From: Euphorbia lathyris
Lineage: Eukaryota > Streptophyta > Magnoliopsida > Malpighiales > Euphorbiaceae
DNA: 64,000 bases
Reading direction: 5' to 3'
Assembly (NCBI RefSeq): GCF_963576675.1
Contig: NC_088910.1
Span: forward strand, 105,614,807 to 105,678,806
Every line of letters starts with the position of its first letter. Within the stretch, counting starts at the first letter, position 1. This document shows, in pieces, positions 33,942 through 46,675 of this stretch. The notes beneath the pieces were generated by a model. The model was not told where the DNA came from. It ran no database searches and saw only the letters and a program-made list of their open reading frames with translations. A program made the translations under genes and the position numbers.

Positions 33942-35501
33942 TCAGGCGTGATGGGAGAGAGAGGAGTTAACCTCTCTATCCACAGTGGCAGGAATGCCAT
34001 CCTCTTTCGAGAGCGTACCAGCATTAGCATTAACATGAGCACTAGCAGGCGTTTCAGGCACTTTTCTTACCGGACTTTTTTCAAAAAAACCAGAAGGACT
34101 TTCCTTTCCATGCTCCTCAATACAAATAGTCTTGAGCATATGGATCTCGCCTTGTTGAGACGCGTATTTTTGCTCCAGGGCGAATATCATCTCGCGGCCT
34201 GCCAGACTCTGGGCAAACAGGGCGTTGAATCGATCCATTACATCTTCGCTGGAAAGCTTTGCACACTTCTTATAAAAGTCCAGGTCCTTTGGCTTCTCAA
34301 CTTGTTCAGAGTCAGAGGATACTGACACAGTTGGCTCGCTTTTCCTTTTTCGGCTCTCATTCTGCCTAGATGTAACAAAGTCAGACATCCATACCCACTT
34401 CCCGTTCACCATTTTTCCGAACAGCATCTTCTGGAGGCTCTTGAGGTCAATGGGGTCTGGGTGATTCACAATCGTGAGACGAGAGTGGTCTTCTGGTTTA
34501 AAGACCCCGATTGATTCCGCGATTCTGGTGACGATGCTCCCACAACAGATGATTGACGAGTTTTCCTTACAAAAAGCGCTGATGTATTCTCCAAACCAGA
34601 ACCCCAAATTCATTCTCGGTCCAACTGCCATACTCCACAACATGGTGAGATCTGCATGTGGCATGGTGGCTTGGTTTTCCCGAGCGAATATTGTGCCGGA
34701 TATCAACTTGTGCAAATACCGAACGGCATAATCATCGATATTGGAAGCCTTGGACGAACTACCATCGTAATGTTTCTATCCCGAAAGTGAGTCCCAGAAA
34801 GCCACAGGGTCGAAAACATCAGGCGTTGTGGTGAATGCCTCTTTATAGCTCTCGGATTCTAGATCATCATCATCTGCAGCTCCTAGCATTTGATTGAATA
34901 GGTTAAGCGACGGCTGCTGGGAGTGACCCATGAGTCGAAAACTGAACTTTCCCTCTTCCTCAGGATCGGTGATCTCCACGTTGTGCTTAAAAGTGGCCAA
35001 GAACTCGAGTGTCAGTTCCCGATAGGCAGGTTCCGTCATTTCAAAGAAACATTCAAAGTGTCCTGCCTTCATTAGAGTGCGCACACATTCTTTGAGCTTC
35101 AGCCGCCTTAGGGTTTCCCAACAAACTGTTCGGATGGGTCCGAACTGAAGTTTCGCTAACTCTTCATAGTAAGCCTGTACAGTTGTGTCTTTAAATTGGG
35201 CGAGTTTCTTGACCAGCTTTTCATCTGGGACAAAAGCTACAGTGCTCGACTCGGTCATCTTTGCTTTCGCTTTTTCTCTCTTGGAGGATCCTTCAATTTT
35301 AACGTGTTTGCCTGAACCCCGGGTTCTCATTTCGTTCTCTTTTTTAAGTAAGGTTTTCAGTGGTACAGGGCACAGAGCATGAACTGCCTCGGTGAAAAGA
35401 AATATCAAAGAAAAAGAAAGAAGTATGGTGAATGACGAACCGTCATGAGATAGAGCATCTTTAAGTAGGGGAGAAGATACGTCTTCTCGCCAATCTGTCA
35501 T
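33942..35501 (-). pseudogene. Athila-like ORF-1 gene downstream of pol, one internal stop
   Basis: One frame of about 520 codons with a single in-frame stop at 34776-34778. The first part includes KIEGSSKREKAKAK, LKLKECVRTLMKAG and YRELTLEFLATF. The second includes YAVRYLHKLISGTIFAR, VGPRMNLGFWFGEY and a C-terminal charged region. This layout fits the ATHILA ORF-1 family, which occupies the envelope position in Athila elements. The role of that family is not established. I see no signal peptide or clear transmembrane helix in the visible frame. Confidence 0.7.
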
Positions 35502-35939
35502 TATTAGGTCGAATCAGAGTATGCCACCTAGACAGATTGGCAGAAAGGCGCGTATATTCGAATTGGAACAAGGAGCGATGAATGGTCATGATTTGAATTT
35601 AGAATTTATTGCCCCCTAGCCGTTCAATCTTATCGAGGAAAAACAGGCGGTATGAGTGCCTATGGGTATAGGAGTGGACGTTTCCACTTTTACTGATTTT
35701 TAATTTTTTTCTACCGCCCTAATTTCCACGATAAATCATTCCCTACTAAACAGGTACAATTGTACTACCGCACCCTTTGCAAGGAGTTTTGGGTTTTACA
35801 ATTGTGCCTGGCCAGAAGATACTCATCAAGAATCAAAATTCAACACATTTGACACTTTTTAACAAAATTAAAATAATTAAAATGCAAAGTTATTTGTGCT
35901 ACAATTGGTGTTTGTAGCGGACACCCTGTTTTCGTGCTT

Positions 35940-38117
35940 TTACTTACTCGGGGGGTCCTGGAAATGAACAGTATCGATCTTCCTTGTGTGATCGTTCTCT
36001 AAATATGGCTTTAATCTCTGCCCATTCACTTTGAAAGGTTCCTGACCTTCCCTGCCAATCTCAACTGCTCCATGACTAAACACCTTGTGCACCGTATAAG
36101 GTCCCGTCCATCTTGACTTTAGCTTCCTAGGAAACAACTTGAGTCTTGAGTTGTACAGGAGGACTCTCTGACCTTCTTGGAACGTTTTTGTCTGGAGTTT
36201 TCTATCATGCCACATCTTAGTCTTGTTTTTGTAATTCACAGCATTCTCATATGAGAACAACCTGAATTCTTCCATGTCGCAGAGTTGAAGTCTTCTCTAA
36301 TCTCCAACAGCCTGTTGCTCAAAATTTAAGAAAGTTAATGCCTAGAAGGCCCTGTGTTCCATTTCAACAGGAAGGTGACAAGATTTTCCGTATAATAATC
36401 TAAACGGAGACATTCCAATTGGTGTTTTATAGGCAGTCCTATATGCCCAAAGAGCATTGTCAAGCTTGTTCGCCCAGTCTCTCCTAGAATTGCCAACAGT
36501 TTTCTCTAAAATTCTTTTGATTTCACGATTGGAAATCTCTACCTATCCACTTGTTTGTGGATGGTAAGGTGTGGCAATTCTGTGAGAGACTCCAAGCTTT
36601 CCCATCAGCTTCTTGAATTTGGCATTGCAAAAGTGGGTTCCTTGGTCACTAATGATTGCTCGTGGGACACCGAATCTGGCAAACAACCTTTTCAGGAATT
36701 TTACTACCACACGGGCGTCATTGGTGGGACTAGCCATTGCTTCGACCCACTTGCTCACATAATCTACAGCCACTAAGATGTATTTATTTCCTAAGGATGC
36801 AGGGAATGGTCCCATAAAATCTATACCCCATATGTCAAAAATTTCGCACACAACTATGTTGTTGAGGGGCATAGCATTCCGAGCCGAGATGTTGCCTGTT
36901 CGCTGGCACTCATTACAAGTGCTAATGAACAGATGGGCATCTTTAAAAAGTGTTGGCCAGAAAAAACCTGATTGAAGAACCTTAGCCGCAGTTCTACTAG
37001 CACTATGGTGTCCTCCGGCTTCACGTTCATGACAGTGGCTTAGACCATCCTGTCCCTCTTCTTGCGATATACATCTCCGCATAATTTGATCCGCGCACAA
37101 CCTGAAAAGATAAGGGTCATCCCAAAAGTAATGTTTGATTTCAGAGAAAAACTTCCTTCTTTGATTCGTGGATAGGTTGTGTGGCTTGAGCGAAGTTACA
37201 AGGTAATTAGCTATATCGGCGAACTATGGTGCAGACTGTGTAGCATATAGATGTTCGTCAGGAAACCTTTCAACAATTTCTGCTTGTTCCGAACTGCCCT
37301 GGTGATCAATCCTTGACAAGTGATCAGCTGCGACATTCTCCGTTCCCTTTTTATCCTTTATTTCCAGATCAAACTCTTGAAGCAATAATAACCATCGGAT
37401 CAGCCTCGGCTTAGCATCCTTTTTAGCAAACAAGTATCGCAACGCAGCATGGTCTGTGTGAACAAAGACCTTGGATAGCACAAAGTAAGGTCTGAATTTG
37501 TCGAAGGCATACACAACTGCAAGAAGTTCCTTCTCGGTAGTTGTGTAGTTCTGCTGGGCCTCATTTAATGTCTTGCTTGCATAGTAGATTGGCCTGAACT
37601 TCTTTTCTATTCTTTGTCCAAGGACAGCTCCCACACAAGTATCGCTTGCGTCGCACATCATTTCAAAAGGGTGCTCCCAGTCTGGTCCCGCTAGTATTGG
37701 CGAGTTGATCAGTTTGCTCTTCAAGAGTTCAAATGCCTGCACACAGCTTGCAGTGATTGAAAATTCGGCTTCCTTATGAAGTAGGGCAGATAAGGGCAAC
37801 ACAATCTTTGAAAAAACTTTGATAAACCGACGATAAAACCCTGCGTGCCCCAGAAAACTTCGCACATCCTTCACGTTGGCCGGAGTGGCAAGCTTTTCTA
37901 TAACTTCTACTTTTGCTCTGTCAACTTCCATCCCTTTCTTTGAAATTTTATGCCCGAGGACGATTCCTCCTGTGACCATGAAGTGACACTTCTCCCAATT
38001 CAAGACCAAGTGAGTCTCATTGCATCGCACGAGCACAGCTTCGAGGTTATTCATATAGCTGTCAAAGGAGTTTCCATAAACCGAGAAGTCATCCATGAAT
38101 ATTACTACTGTTCGCTC
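35940..38117 (-). pseudogene. pol: Athila-like pol, second part: RT active site, RNase H, integrase
   Basis: Continues the RT interrupted by SIRE-A2: VVIFMDDFSVYG holds the catalytic Asp pair. RNase H follows (FEMMCDASDTCVGAVLGQ, TTTEKELLAVVYAFDKFRPY, FVHTDHAALRYLF). Integrase shows a zinc-binding region ending [11 protein letters not shown] and a core with [20 protein letters not shown] and [13 protein letters not shown]. The C-terminal part with [13 protein letters not shown] ends at 35940. In-frame stops at 37224-37226 (consistent with Trp to TAG), 36543-36545 and two near 36300 break it. All pieces are in one frame. Confidence 0.88.
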
Positions 38118-39525
38118 TGTTGGTCCCTGATAATTAGTTCCAAGGGGGGGTTAGGAACTAATATAACTTTTTCGCGTTTTAATTAAGCTGACTGGAAATA
38201 ATTTGGAGAGTTTATTAACTCTGCTTTTGGTCAGCTTGGTGAGATATGTTTGAAGACAGCTTTAGTCAGATGTTGACTAAAGTTGTTTTCTCGTGAGTTG
38301 AGAATTGACACTCTTGGAGGTCAGCTTCTAACTCAGCACCACTTATTTACTCAAGGTCAGCTTAGCCAATTTATATGCTGAGTAAATTTAGCAAACAACA
38401 CATACAATATAAGAGAGAGTTCAGAGATTACTCAATATCACTTATCCTGGTTCGGCCTCTCTGCCTACGTCTAGTCCCAAGAGTCCTCCGGGCTTTTTAA
38501 ATCCAATACTGAGCTCTTTAACGGTAGAGCACAAACCAATTACAAGGCAGTTGGATATGCAAGAGTACCTTACTCTATTCGTCTACTCAACTCCTACTAA
38601 ATGCTACAACCCAGCACCTAGATTTCTCTACCACTGAATGCTTACAACCAAGCACTCAGCTTAACACTCTCAATATTCCTATTGATCACACACTTGTTCT
38701 TTTTATGCTAAAGAACACTTTAGATGATTACACAACAATCAATCTAGCATTTACACAGAGAATAGAAAAGTGGGTGTAAGATCCTTTTGTATTTGAGTGC
38801 TTTCAAGATTTTCTCTCTTTGTATTTTTCTCTTGATGCTTCGGTACAGATCCAAGGTTCTTCATTGTCCTTTTATAGAAGGAAATTGCAGATTTGGATCC
38901 TTTGAATTGTTGTTACCGTTAACACCAAAACGGCTCTTTAGGGGAACAATTTCTGGTTAGTCTTCAGACTGCTCCGCCATTCCCTTTCACTGTTTTCTTC
39001 AGGCGACAGTTTTGTCTTCTTGCATCTGGCTTGTCTTTTTGTGCCAGTTGTCTGTTTCCGATAATCCAACGTCCCATGACTCTTGGAATTAGTCTTTTAG
39101 GTGTCTTCGAGGTTCCAATTATTGGTGTAGAAGATTGGCAGACTTTGTCCTTTAGTGAACGGATTCTTCATGTTGTCCTGACTGTCACTCAGCTTCGTTT
39201 GTTCTCTTCGAATATTCAACGTTCATGCTGAGTTCCTTCTAGGTCAGCTCCGTTCTGTTTAACCTCTCCTGAAGAAGTCTTCAACTTTAGTCAGCCTCGT
39301 TTTGCTTCTGAGTCCTACTCCACTCAGCTTTCATTCTGTCATACTGAGTTCCGTTCTACTCACTTTGTTTGTGCTGACTTTTGTCCTGTCTTTACTTTAT
39401 ATATTTTTGCACTCAATATTTAACAAACATATTAGTACAATTAAATCAAAGCATCTAAATTTAATTGCCTCTTAATCATGGATGATTTTGTCAAATCAAA
39501 ATCTTGTGGAAAAGGTGTTTCAACA
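38118..39525 (-). repeat. SIRE-A2 3' LTR
   Basis: Plus strand begins TGTTGGTCCCTGATAATTAG and ends GTGTTTCAACA. It is about 47 bp longer than the SIRE-A1 LTR, with extra CTCAGC-containing sequence near 39300-39360. Confidence 0.93.
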
Positions 39526-39540
39526 AACTCCCCCATTTTG
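39526..39540 (-). other. SIRE-A2 polypurine tract
   Basis: CAAAATGGGGGAGTT on the minus strand directly abuts the 3' LTR. Confidence 0.9.
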
Positions 39541-39984
39541 ATGTTGGCAAAATACATAATTATGGAACTCAGTTATAAGTTACCCCATGATTGATATTTT
39601 TGAAATGACTCCCCCGTAAGGGTTGCACACATATTGTCTTAACTTAATTCTAAACCTTTCAAGATTTAAGACATTTGTATATACTGACTCAGTTTTAGTT
39701 TTGAGCTAGTCTGGATTGAAGTCAGTTTTTCAAAAATATTAGAAGTATGTTGTTTCTCAGTTTATTGCATAAGTTGTTTTAGTGTTAATGTATACTGAGT
39801 GTTTTTAACTTCTTGATTTGTTTGTTCAAATTTTATTAGTCAGGTCAGGAAGGAAACTAATACTTGTTATATTGATCTAAACAACAAGAAGGCATATTGA
39901 CTGAAACAATAAAAAAGCACATTGACCTAAACAACATTCAAAGACAGGATAATGGGATAAGTTTTTAGACATTGACTAAGCAAG
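39541..39984 (-). other. SIRE-A2 noncoding region between ORF2 and PPT
   Basis: No gene; aligns with the same region in SIRE-A1. Confidence 0.6.
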
Positions 39985-42900
39985 TTCTACTTCTTCTTTT
40001 TCTGAGCTGAGTGATCAGCGTGAGCAATTCCTTTTCCTTTCTCTTTCTCTTTGCTTCCAGAAGCATTACCTGCAGGCTGAGGCTAAGTTCCTCCTTGACT
40101 TGTCTCCCCCGTTTTGCCATCATCGGGTTTGTAGAGGAAAGTTTCATTTCGTGCTGCAGAGGAAAGATAATGGGAGTAGCGCTGAAGCCTTTTGGTGCTT
40201 TCACCCAAGCCATCAATAACTGGGACACTATCATCCTGGATATGCCTAGGAACCCGAAGAGAGCTATTGATCATGCTGAGGAGGCATTCATGAGATTTGC
40301 TCAGGCAGGTGAGTGAGCCTGTGATCTGTCCAAAAGCTTGATGGAACAGTTTCAGCAGAGCAGAATCATAAAACATGCGCTGGCCATTGTTGATGCGTAT
40401 TGCCTTCATGATAGCTTGTGAAAAGCTCATGAGTTCAGTGTTGGAGATGGGATCAACATCCATCTGGGCTCTGTCGATGTTGAGTAGTCTGACTGCTTCA
40501 CTTAATTGGTCAATAGTACACTGAGAAGAGGAGGATACTAAGTCACGTGTACTGGTCAGCTCAGTATGAAGCTTGGTGAAGCATTGTTGAAGTTCAGCAG
40601 AGGTGGCAAACTCAGCATTGCCGGGTGGACTTGATTTGGTCAGCTCAGCATTCAACTTGGCAAAGCAGTCTTGCAATTCAGCAGACGTAGCAGACTCAGG
40701 ATTGGCAGTTGCGCTAGAGGTGGTCAGTTCCGCTGTTAGCTTAGCAAAATAGCTTTGAAGCTCAGTGGAAGTGACATATCCTGGATTTACTTCTGACAGT
40801 TGGTGAATTTTGCCTTCAAGTGAGTTCATATGTGTGGCCATGGTAAGCACTAGTTCAGTCAGTTTTGATATTTGCCCTTGATTCGGTTGCTGAGTTTGAA
40901 CCACAGTGATAACGCTGACCAGATCCTTTAGTCCTCGAAGTTCATTCAGAAGCTGAGTAATACCTGACAGGTGGGAGGACTCAGCTTGAGTAGATTGGTG
41001 ACCATCAGCTTGAGTAGTGTGTAAATATTGAAGCAGGGACTGAGCAGAAGCAATGACACGTCGGCCAGACTCAGTAGCATTCAAGTATGCAAATTTAGCA
41101 GCATTAGACTCAGAGGCTGGGACTGAGTTTGATGGTGGTGGAGGAGTTGATTCTCTGCCAGATTGAGTACCTTGATTGGTACCTGGACTTTGATTGATCG
41201 GATGAGCTGAGTCATCAACATGTTGTGTTGGAGGTGGAGTTTGATTAGATAAGTTAATCTGCTCAGCTTGAAGAGTCGAAGTGGAGACAGGAAGTGTGTC
41301 ACCTTGAGCAGCTTGAATTGGATCTGCAGGGTTTTTGGCTTGTTCCTCATCCTGAGTAACAGAGGCTTGTTTTTCCACTGGATTTTCTGGTGGTGACTCA
41401 GTCTCATTAGAGAAGTACTGGAACTGGATTTTAGAGAGGTCAGTTTCAAGCTCATCAATGGGAAAGTCGTCCATGAGATCAATTTGCTTTTGCGCTTTCT
41501 TTTTGAGTCTTCGCCGTGTCTCAGCTATTGGCGGTGAATGGTCAGTTCGAATACCTTCACTGGACTCAGTAGCGACTGTTTCCTCTTCGATAAGTTGCTC
41601 AATAGGACCCTCAACAGCATTACTTTCTCTTTTTCTCTGCTCAGCATCATCCTGAGATTTCTCAACATTTGGAGATTCTTCCTGCTCAGTATTAGCTTCT
41701 TGGTGCTCAACATGTTGCTCAGTTTCTTCTACAGCTTCCTTTTCTCGGTCAGTTCCATGACCTTCAGGTTGAGCACAGGCTAGTGGGACAGCTTCCACTA
41801 TTTTTAAGGAGTTCCCCTTTTTCCTTTTCTTTAAAGGGGATTCTGAAGTTTCTTCTTCCTCATCCTCAGGCTCTTCTTGCCTTTTTCTTTTCTCAGCTAA
41901 CTCAGCTTGCTCCTTAGCCTTGTCAGTTTTAGCTTTTTCTTTTGATGAAAGCCTTACTTTCTTTGGGACAGCATGAATGTCTTTTGAGCAGGTTTCTACA
42001 GCCTTTCTCTTCTTCCTTCTCTCAAGCTGAGCTGTCTCAGGTGACTCAGCATGAGCCTCAACATCTTTTGCAGGCTCAGCTTCAAGCTCAGTTTCTGGTT
42101 GCTCAGCTTCTTCATCTTCTTCAGCATCTCCAGCTCCTTCATATCCCTTCAAGGGTTGATTGTATAACAGTCCATCCAGTAGAACTGCAGTGATTTCACT
42201 TCCCAATGTACTTGTTTCATTCACCATCTCTATTTGCTTGTCCTGTATAATTTTTGTAATGAGAGAGCCCAAGCGGAGTTTCTTACCACTTCGTTGAAAC
42301 GCTCCAACCAGAAAGACGGGAAGATTGAACGGAGTGTAGGTCAACATGTGCCAGATGAAGTACTATTCGAAGTTTGATGCGGATGAAGCTGAGCTGAGTT
42401 TGGGGAAGATAAAGTTGGTCAGCATGAAGTGGACCATCTTTTGTTCTTTACCCATATAGGTGCTGGGTATTTCACCCTTATGATCTTTGGGTTTACAGAA
42501 CCCCTTAAGTTTCTCAGTTGTGTCTTTTGGCATTTTCTCCTTTGTCGTTCTAAATTGAATTCCTTCGTCTGGTAAATCTAGTAATGTGGCTAGATAGGCA
42601 GGGGTTGCGATGATTTTCTGACCTTTAACAGTGGTCTCCAAATAGTCAGAGTCATCTGCATCAACACGTAGATTCGAGTAGAATTCCCGTACTAACCTGG
42701 GATAGGTTGTTCCTGAAAGAGAGAAGAGACCTTTCCACTTGTTCTTCTCGATCCATTCACATAATGGTTTCTCAGACGAGACAAAACTTGGAGAAAACCA
42801 TCGGCATTTTAAAACCTCCAGATTGTTGACCTTTGAGTGTACCTTGATCATTTTCCTTTCTATTTCTGTCGAAGGACCCGCGTGGTCAGTGGGTTTGTCT

Positions 42901-43031
42901 GTAGTTTGAGTTTTAGGGGTTTTGTTTTTGCTGGGAGCCATTTTTGAAGGTTTTGAGGTTCTTAGAGAGAGAAAGAGGTTCGATTTCAGGAGATTACAGG
43001 GGTAAGGAATGAAAAGTGGGGATTCTTCCAC
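39985..43031 (-). pseudogene. SIRE-A2 ORF2 (env-position gene), two internal stops
   Basis: Same protein as SIRE-A1 ORF2. The N-terminal domain (KCRWFSPSFVSS, YPRLVREFYSNLRVDADDS) runs from 43031. A TAG at 42360-42362 falls where SIRE-A1 has Gln. The frame then runs open for 754 codons to a second stop at 40083-40085, after which the reading frame matches the SIRE-A1 C-terminus again up to a lysine cluster near 39990. The C-terminal region contains three or four related units of the form SAELQxCFxKLxAELT, a basic cluster KKRKK and acidic stretches. The position of the stops differs from SIRE-A1, so the ancestral ORF was open throughout. Confidence 0.75.
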
Positions 43032-43543
43032 TTTTTATATAAATTTACGGCGGCCCTTAATCATTAACTAGCCGTTTTTACCTAGGGACGTTCAACCGAC
43101 AAAAATTCTATCATTTATGACATCTTCGGCGTATGGGATTTAATGTGCGTCTTCCCAAGGTGCCAGAGGTTACACGTGTAGGTTCTTTTTACGTGAGTGG
43201 GTTTTTACTAGGTTTTGCTAGAATTCGAAGAATACACGATATTGAGTGCCTAACTTTTGTGAGGATAATTTCTCTATCTCTAATTAACTCAACATACGTT
43301 GCTTACTCAGCATGTGTATTTACTCAGCATAGAGTGATTACTCAATATGTTTATCTACTCAGCATAGGATGTTTACTCAGCTTTTATGCCTACTCAGTAT
43401 CATCACTCAATATATATGTCAATTCAGTATAGGGTGGCTTTTTCATTTTCAAACTTAGTAAGGAGTAGATATTTTACTCAACATGGCATTTGCACAATCA
43501 TTCAAAGTTCCACTCATATGGCAATTATTCGATACAGATTTAG
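43032..43543 (-). other. SIRE-A2 spacer between pol and ORF2 with ACTCAGCAT repeats
   Basis: Contains copies of TACTCAGCAT, ACTCAGCTTT and ACTCAGTAT spaced roughly every 12-25 bp between about 43300 and 43430. No ORF. Confidence 0.6.
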
Positions 43544-46500
43544 TTAGAGTGGATTTGACATACGAATTGCTGCCCTTAGTGTGTTAAATTGTTCTCGTGC
43601 CAAGGGCTTTGTGAAGATATCTGCCAGCTGATCATTTGTTGGCACATAGGTCAGCTTGATCTCATCTTTTAGTACATGATCTCTGATGAAGTGATGCCTT
43701 ATGCTAACATGCTTCATCCTGCTGTGTTGGACTGGGTTCTTTGATAGATCAATGGCACTTTTGTTGTCACATTTGATCTCTATTGTTTTTGTTTTGACTC
43801 CATAATCCTCAAGCTGTTGCTTTATCCATAGGACTTGAGCAACACAGCTTTCAGCAGCCACGTACTCAGCTTCAGTTGTAGATAGGGCTACGGATGATTG
43901 CTTCTTGCTGAACCAAGATACTAGGCAGCTTCCGAGAAAATGGCATCCTCCCGAAGTACTCTTCCGTTCTAGCTTATCTCGTCCATAGTCAGCATCAGTA
44001 TATCCAATAAGTGTAAAGTCATTTGAGGTTGGATACCATAGACCTGCATCAACTGAGCCTTGCAAGTATCTAAAAATTCTTTTTACAGTAGTTAGATGAG
44101 ATTCCCTGGGGTCAGCTTGATATCTAGCACAATAGCATACTGAGTATTGAATATCTAGTCTACTAGCAGTGAGATAGAGTAAAGAACCTATCATACCTCG
44201 ATAGAGCTTACTATCAACTGACTTACTCTTCTCATCCTTGCATAGGATAGTATCAGTACCCATGGGGGTTGATATTGGTTTGCAATCTACCATGCTGAAT
44301 TTCTTTAACATTTCCTTGGTGTACTTAGACTGACTTATAAAGATGCCATTCTTACCTTGCTTGATTTGAAGTCCAAGGAAGAAGTTGAGTTCACCCATCA
44401 TTGACATCTCAAACTCAGTTTGCATCTGTTGGCTAAATTCTTTGCACAAAGAATCGTCAGTAGCACCAAATATTATATCATCTACATATATTTGTGCAAG
44501 TAGGGTATCTTTACCCTTTTTCTTAATGAACAAGGTTGTGTCAGCTTTTCCCCTGACATAGTTCCTAGTCAGCAGGAAGTTGGTCAACCTTTCATACCAA
44601 GCTCTTGGAGCTTGCTTTAGGCCGTACAGGGCCTTTTTGAGTTTATAAACGTGGTTTGGAAATTTTGGATCTTCAAACCCAGGAGGTTGATTAACATATA
44701 CCTCTTCGTTTATAAAGCCATTAAGAAACACACTTTTTACATCCATTTGGTATAGTTTGAAGTTCATATAATTGGCATAGGCACACAATATACGTATAGC
44801 TTCTAATCTAGCAACAGGAGTGAATGTTTCTCCATAGTCTATACCATCTTGCTGACTATAGCCTTGGGCTACAAGTCGAACTTTGTTTCTAATCACATTT
44901 CCATGCTCATCTAGCTTATTTATAAAGACCCACTTGGTTCCTATGGGCTTTTGATTCCTAGGTTTAGGTACTAAATCCCATACCTCATTTCTGGTGAATT
45001 GATCAAGCTCTTCTTGCATAGCATTGATCCAATATTCATCTTGCTCAGCATCGGCAAAGTTCTTTGGCTCATGTATTGAGACGAATGCAACATTGCTGAG
45101 GTATTTTCTAAGCTGATCTCTGGTCATTAATTTGTTGTTGGCGGCATCAAGAATGGCTTGTTCTGTATGTCCTTTTGGGATCTTTATTTCCTTGGGCAAT
45201 GTTGAGTCGTTTGGAAGAGGGGTTTCTACAATCTCTACATGAGTAGATTGGTCAGCAAATGATATTTCAATTTCTTGCTTACCTTGGGTCAGCTCCTGTA
45301 TAGATGACACAGAGGCTTCTGGTTGATCAGCGGAAGCTGAGCCTGGTTCATCTTCTTCAGGCTGAGCTGACTTACATGTAGGGTCAGTTTCATCGAACTC
45401 AACATGTACAGACTCTTCTACAACCTGAGTTCTTTTATTAAATACTCTATATGCTTTACTGTTTGTTGAGTACCCTAAAAAGATCGCCTCGTCAGCTTTA
45501 GCATCAAATTTAGCAAGGTTGTCTTTTGTATTGAGTATAAAGCATTTACACCCAAAGGCACGAAAGTATCCAATGTTGGGCTTTCGTCCTTTCCAAAGCT
45601 TATATGGGGTTTTCTTAAGTATAGGTCTAACTAGAGCCCTATTCAGTATGTAACATGCCGTGTGAACAGCTTCACCCTAGAAGTACTTTGGAAGCCTATT
45701 TTCACTCAGCATTGTCCTAGCTATTTCGACAATGGTTCTATTTTTCCTTTCAACGACCCCATTTTGTTGAGGTGTTTTAGGAGCAGAGAAGTTGTGGTCA
45801 ATACCGCTGGTTTCACAGAATTCATCAAACTGTTGGTTTTTGAATTCTCCACCATTGTCGCTTCTAATGTGAGCTACTCTTAGGTCTTTGTCATTTTCAA
45901 GCTTTTTGATCAATGTGGTAAACATCTCAAAGGTTTCATCCTTGCTACTCAGCAAGATGATCCAAGTGTACCGAGAGAAATTATCTACAATAACCAAGGA
46001 AAATTTCTTACCTCCCAAGCTGAGTGGCTGGATAGGTCCAAAAAGATCCAAGTGTAGTAATTCCAATGGTCTTTTGGTTGAGACAATATTTTTGCGATGA
46101 AATGACTTTTTAGTTTGTTTGCCTTGCTGACAGGCTTTACACAGTTGATCTTTTTCAAATTTTAATTTGGGTAATCCCTCAACTAATTGCTTTCTAGCTA
46201 ATTTAGCAAGAAGGTCCATGCTGACATGCCCAAGTCTTCTATGCCATAGCCAGGAGTTGTCCTCTTTAGACACTAAGCATATGTTTTTAGAAAACTGTTT
46301 TTCTAAGTTTAACATATATACTTTTTCTACACGAGGGGCAGTTAAAATCAATTCATTTGTATTTCCCTCGAGTATTTGACACTTAGTATCATCAAATACA
46401 ACCTTTCTGCCACTCTTGCAAAGCTGAGCTACACTCAGCAGATTGTATTTGAGACCTTTAACTAAGGAGACAGACTCAATGGTTGGGTTACCTCCGATAG

Positions 46501-46657
46501 TACCCGAGCCGACTATCTTACCCTTCTTGTTGTCTCCGAAGCTTACACTTCCAACTCGTTTAAGCTCTAGTGTGATGAACTGAGTTTCATCACCTGTCAT
46601 GTGCCTTGAGCATGCGCTGTCTATATACCATAGTTTTGACTTCTCCACGCATGTCAA
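43544..46657 (-). pseudogene. pol: SIRE-A2 pol, one nonsense codon in the integrase
   Basis: Same domain order as SIRE-A1: [22 protein letters not shown] with [51 protein letters not shown] and [11 protein letters not shown]. The only disruption I see is a TAG at 45677-45679 where SIRE-A1 reads Trp ([11 protein letters not shown]). The two open halves are in the same frame. Pol is in the same frame as gag and is separated from it by the TAG at 46676. Confidence 0.9.
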
Positions 46658-46675
46658 GCTGACCTGCAGTTTAAA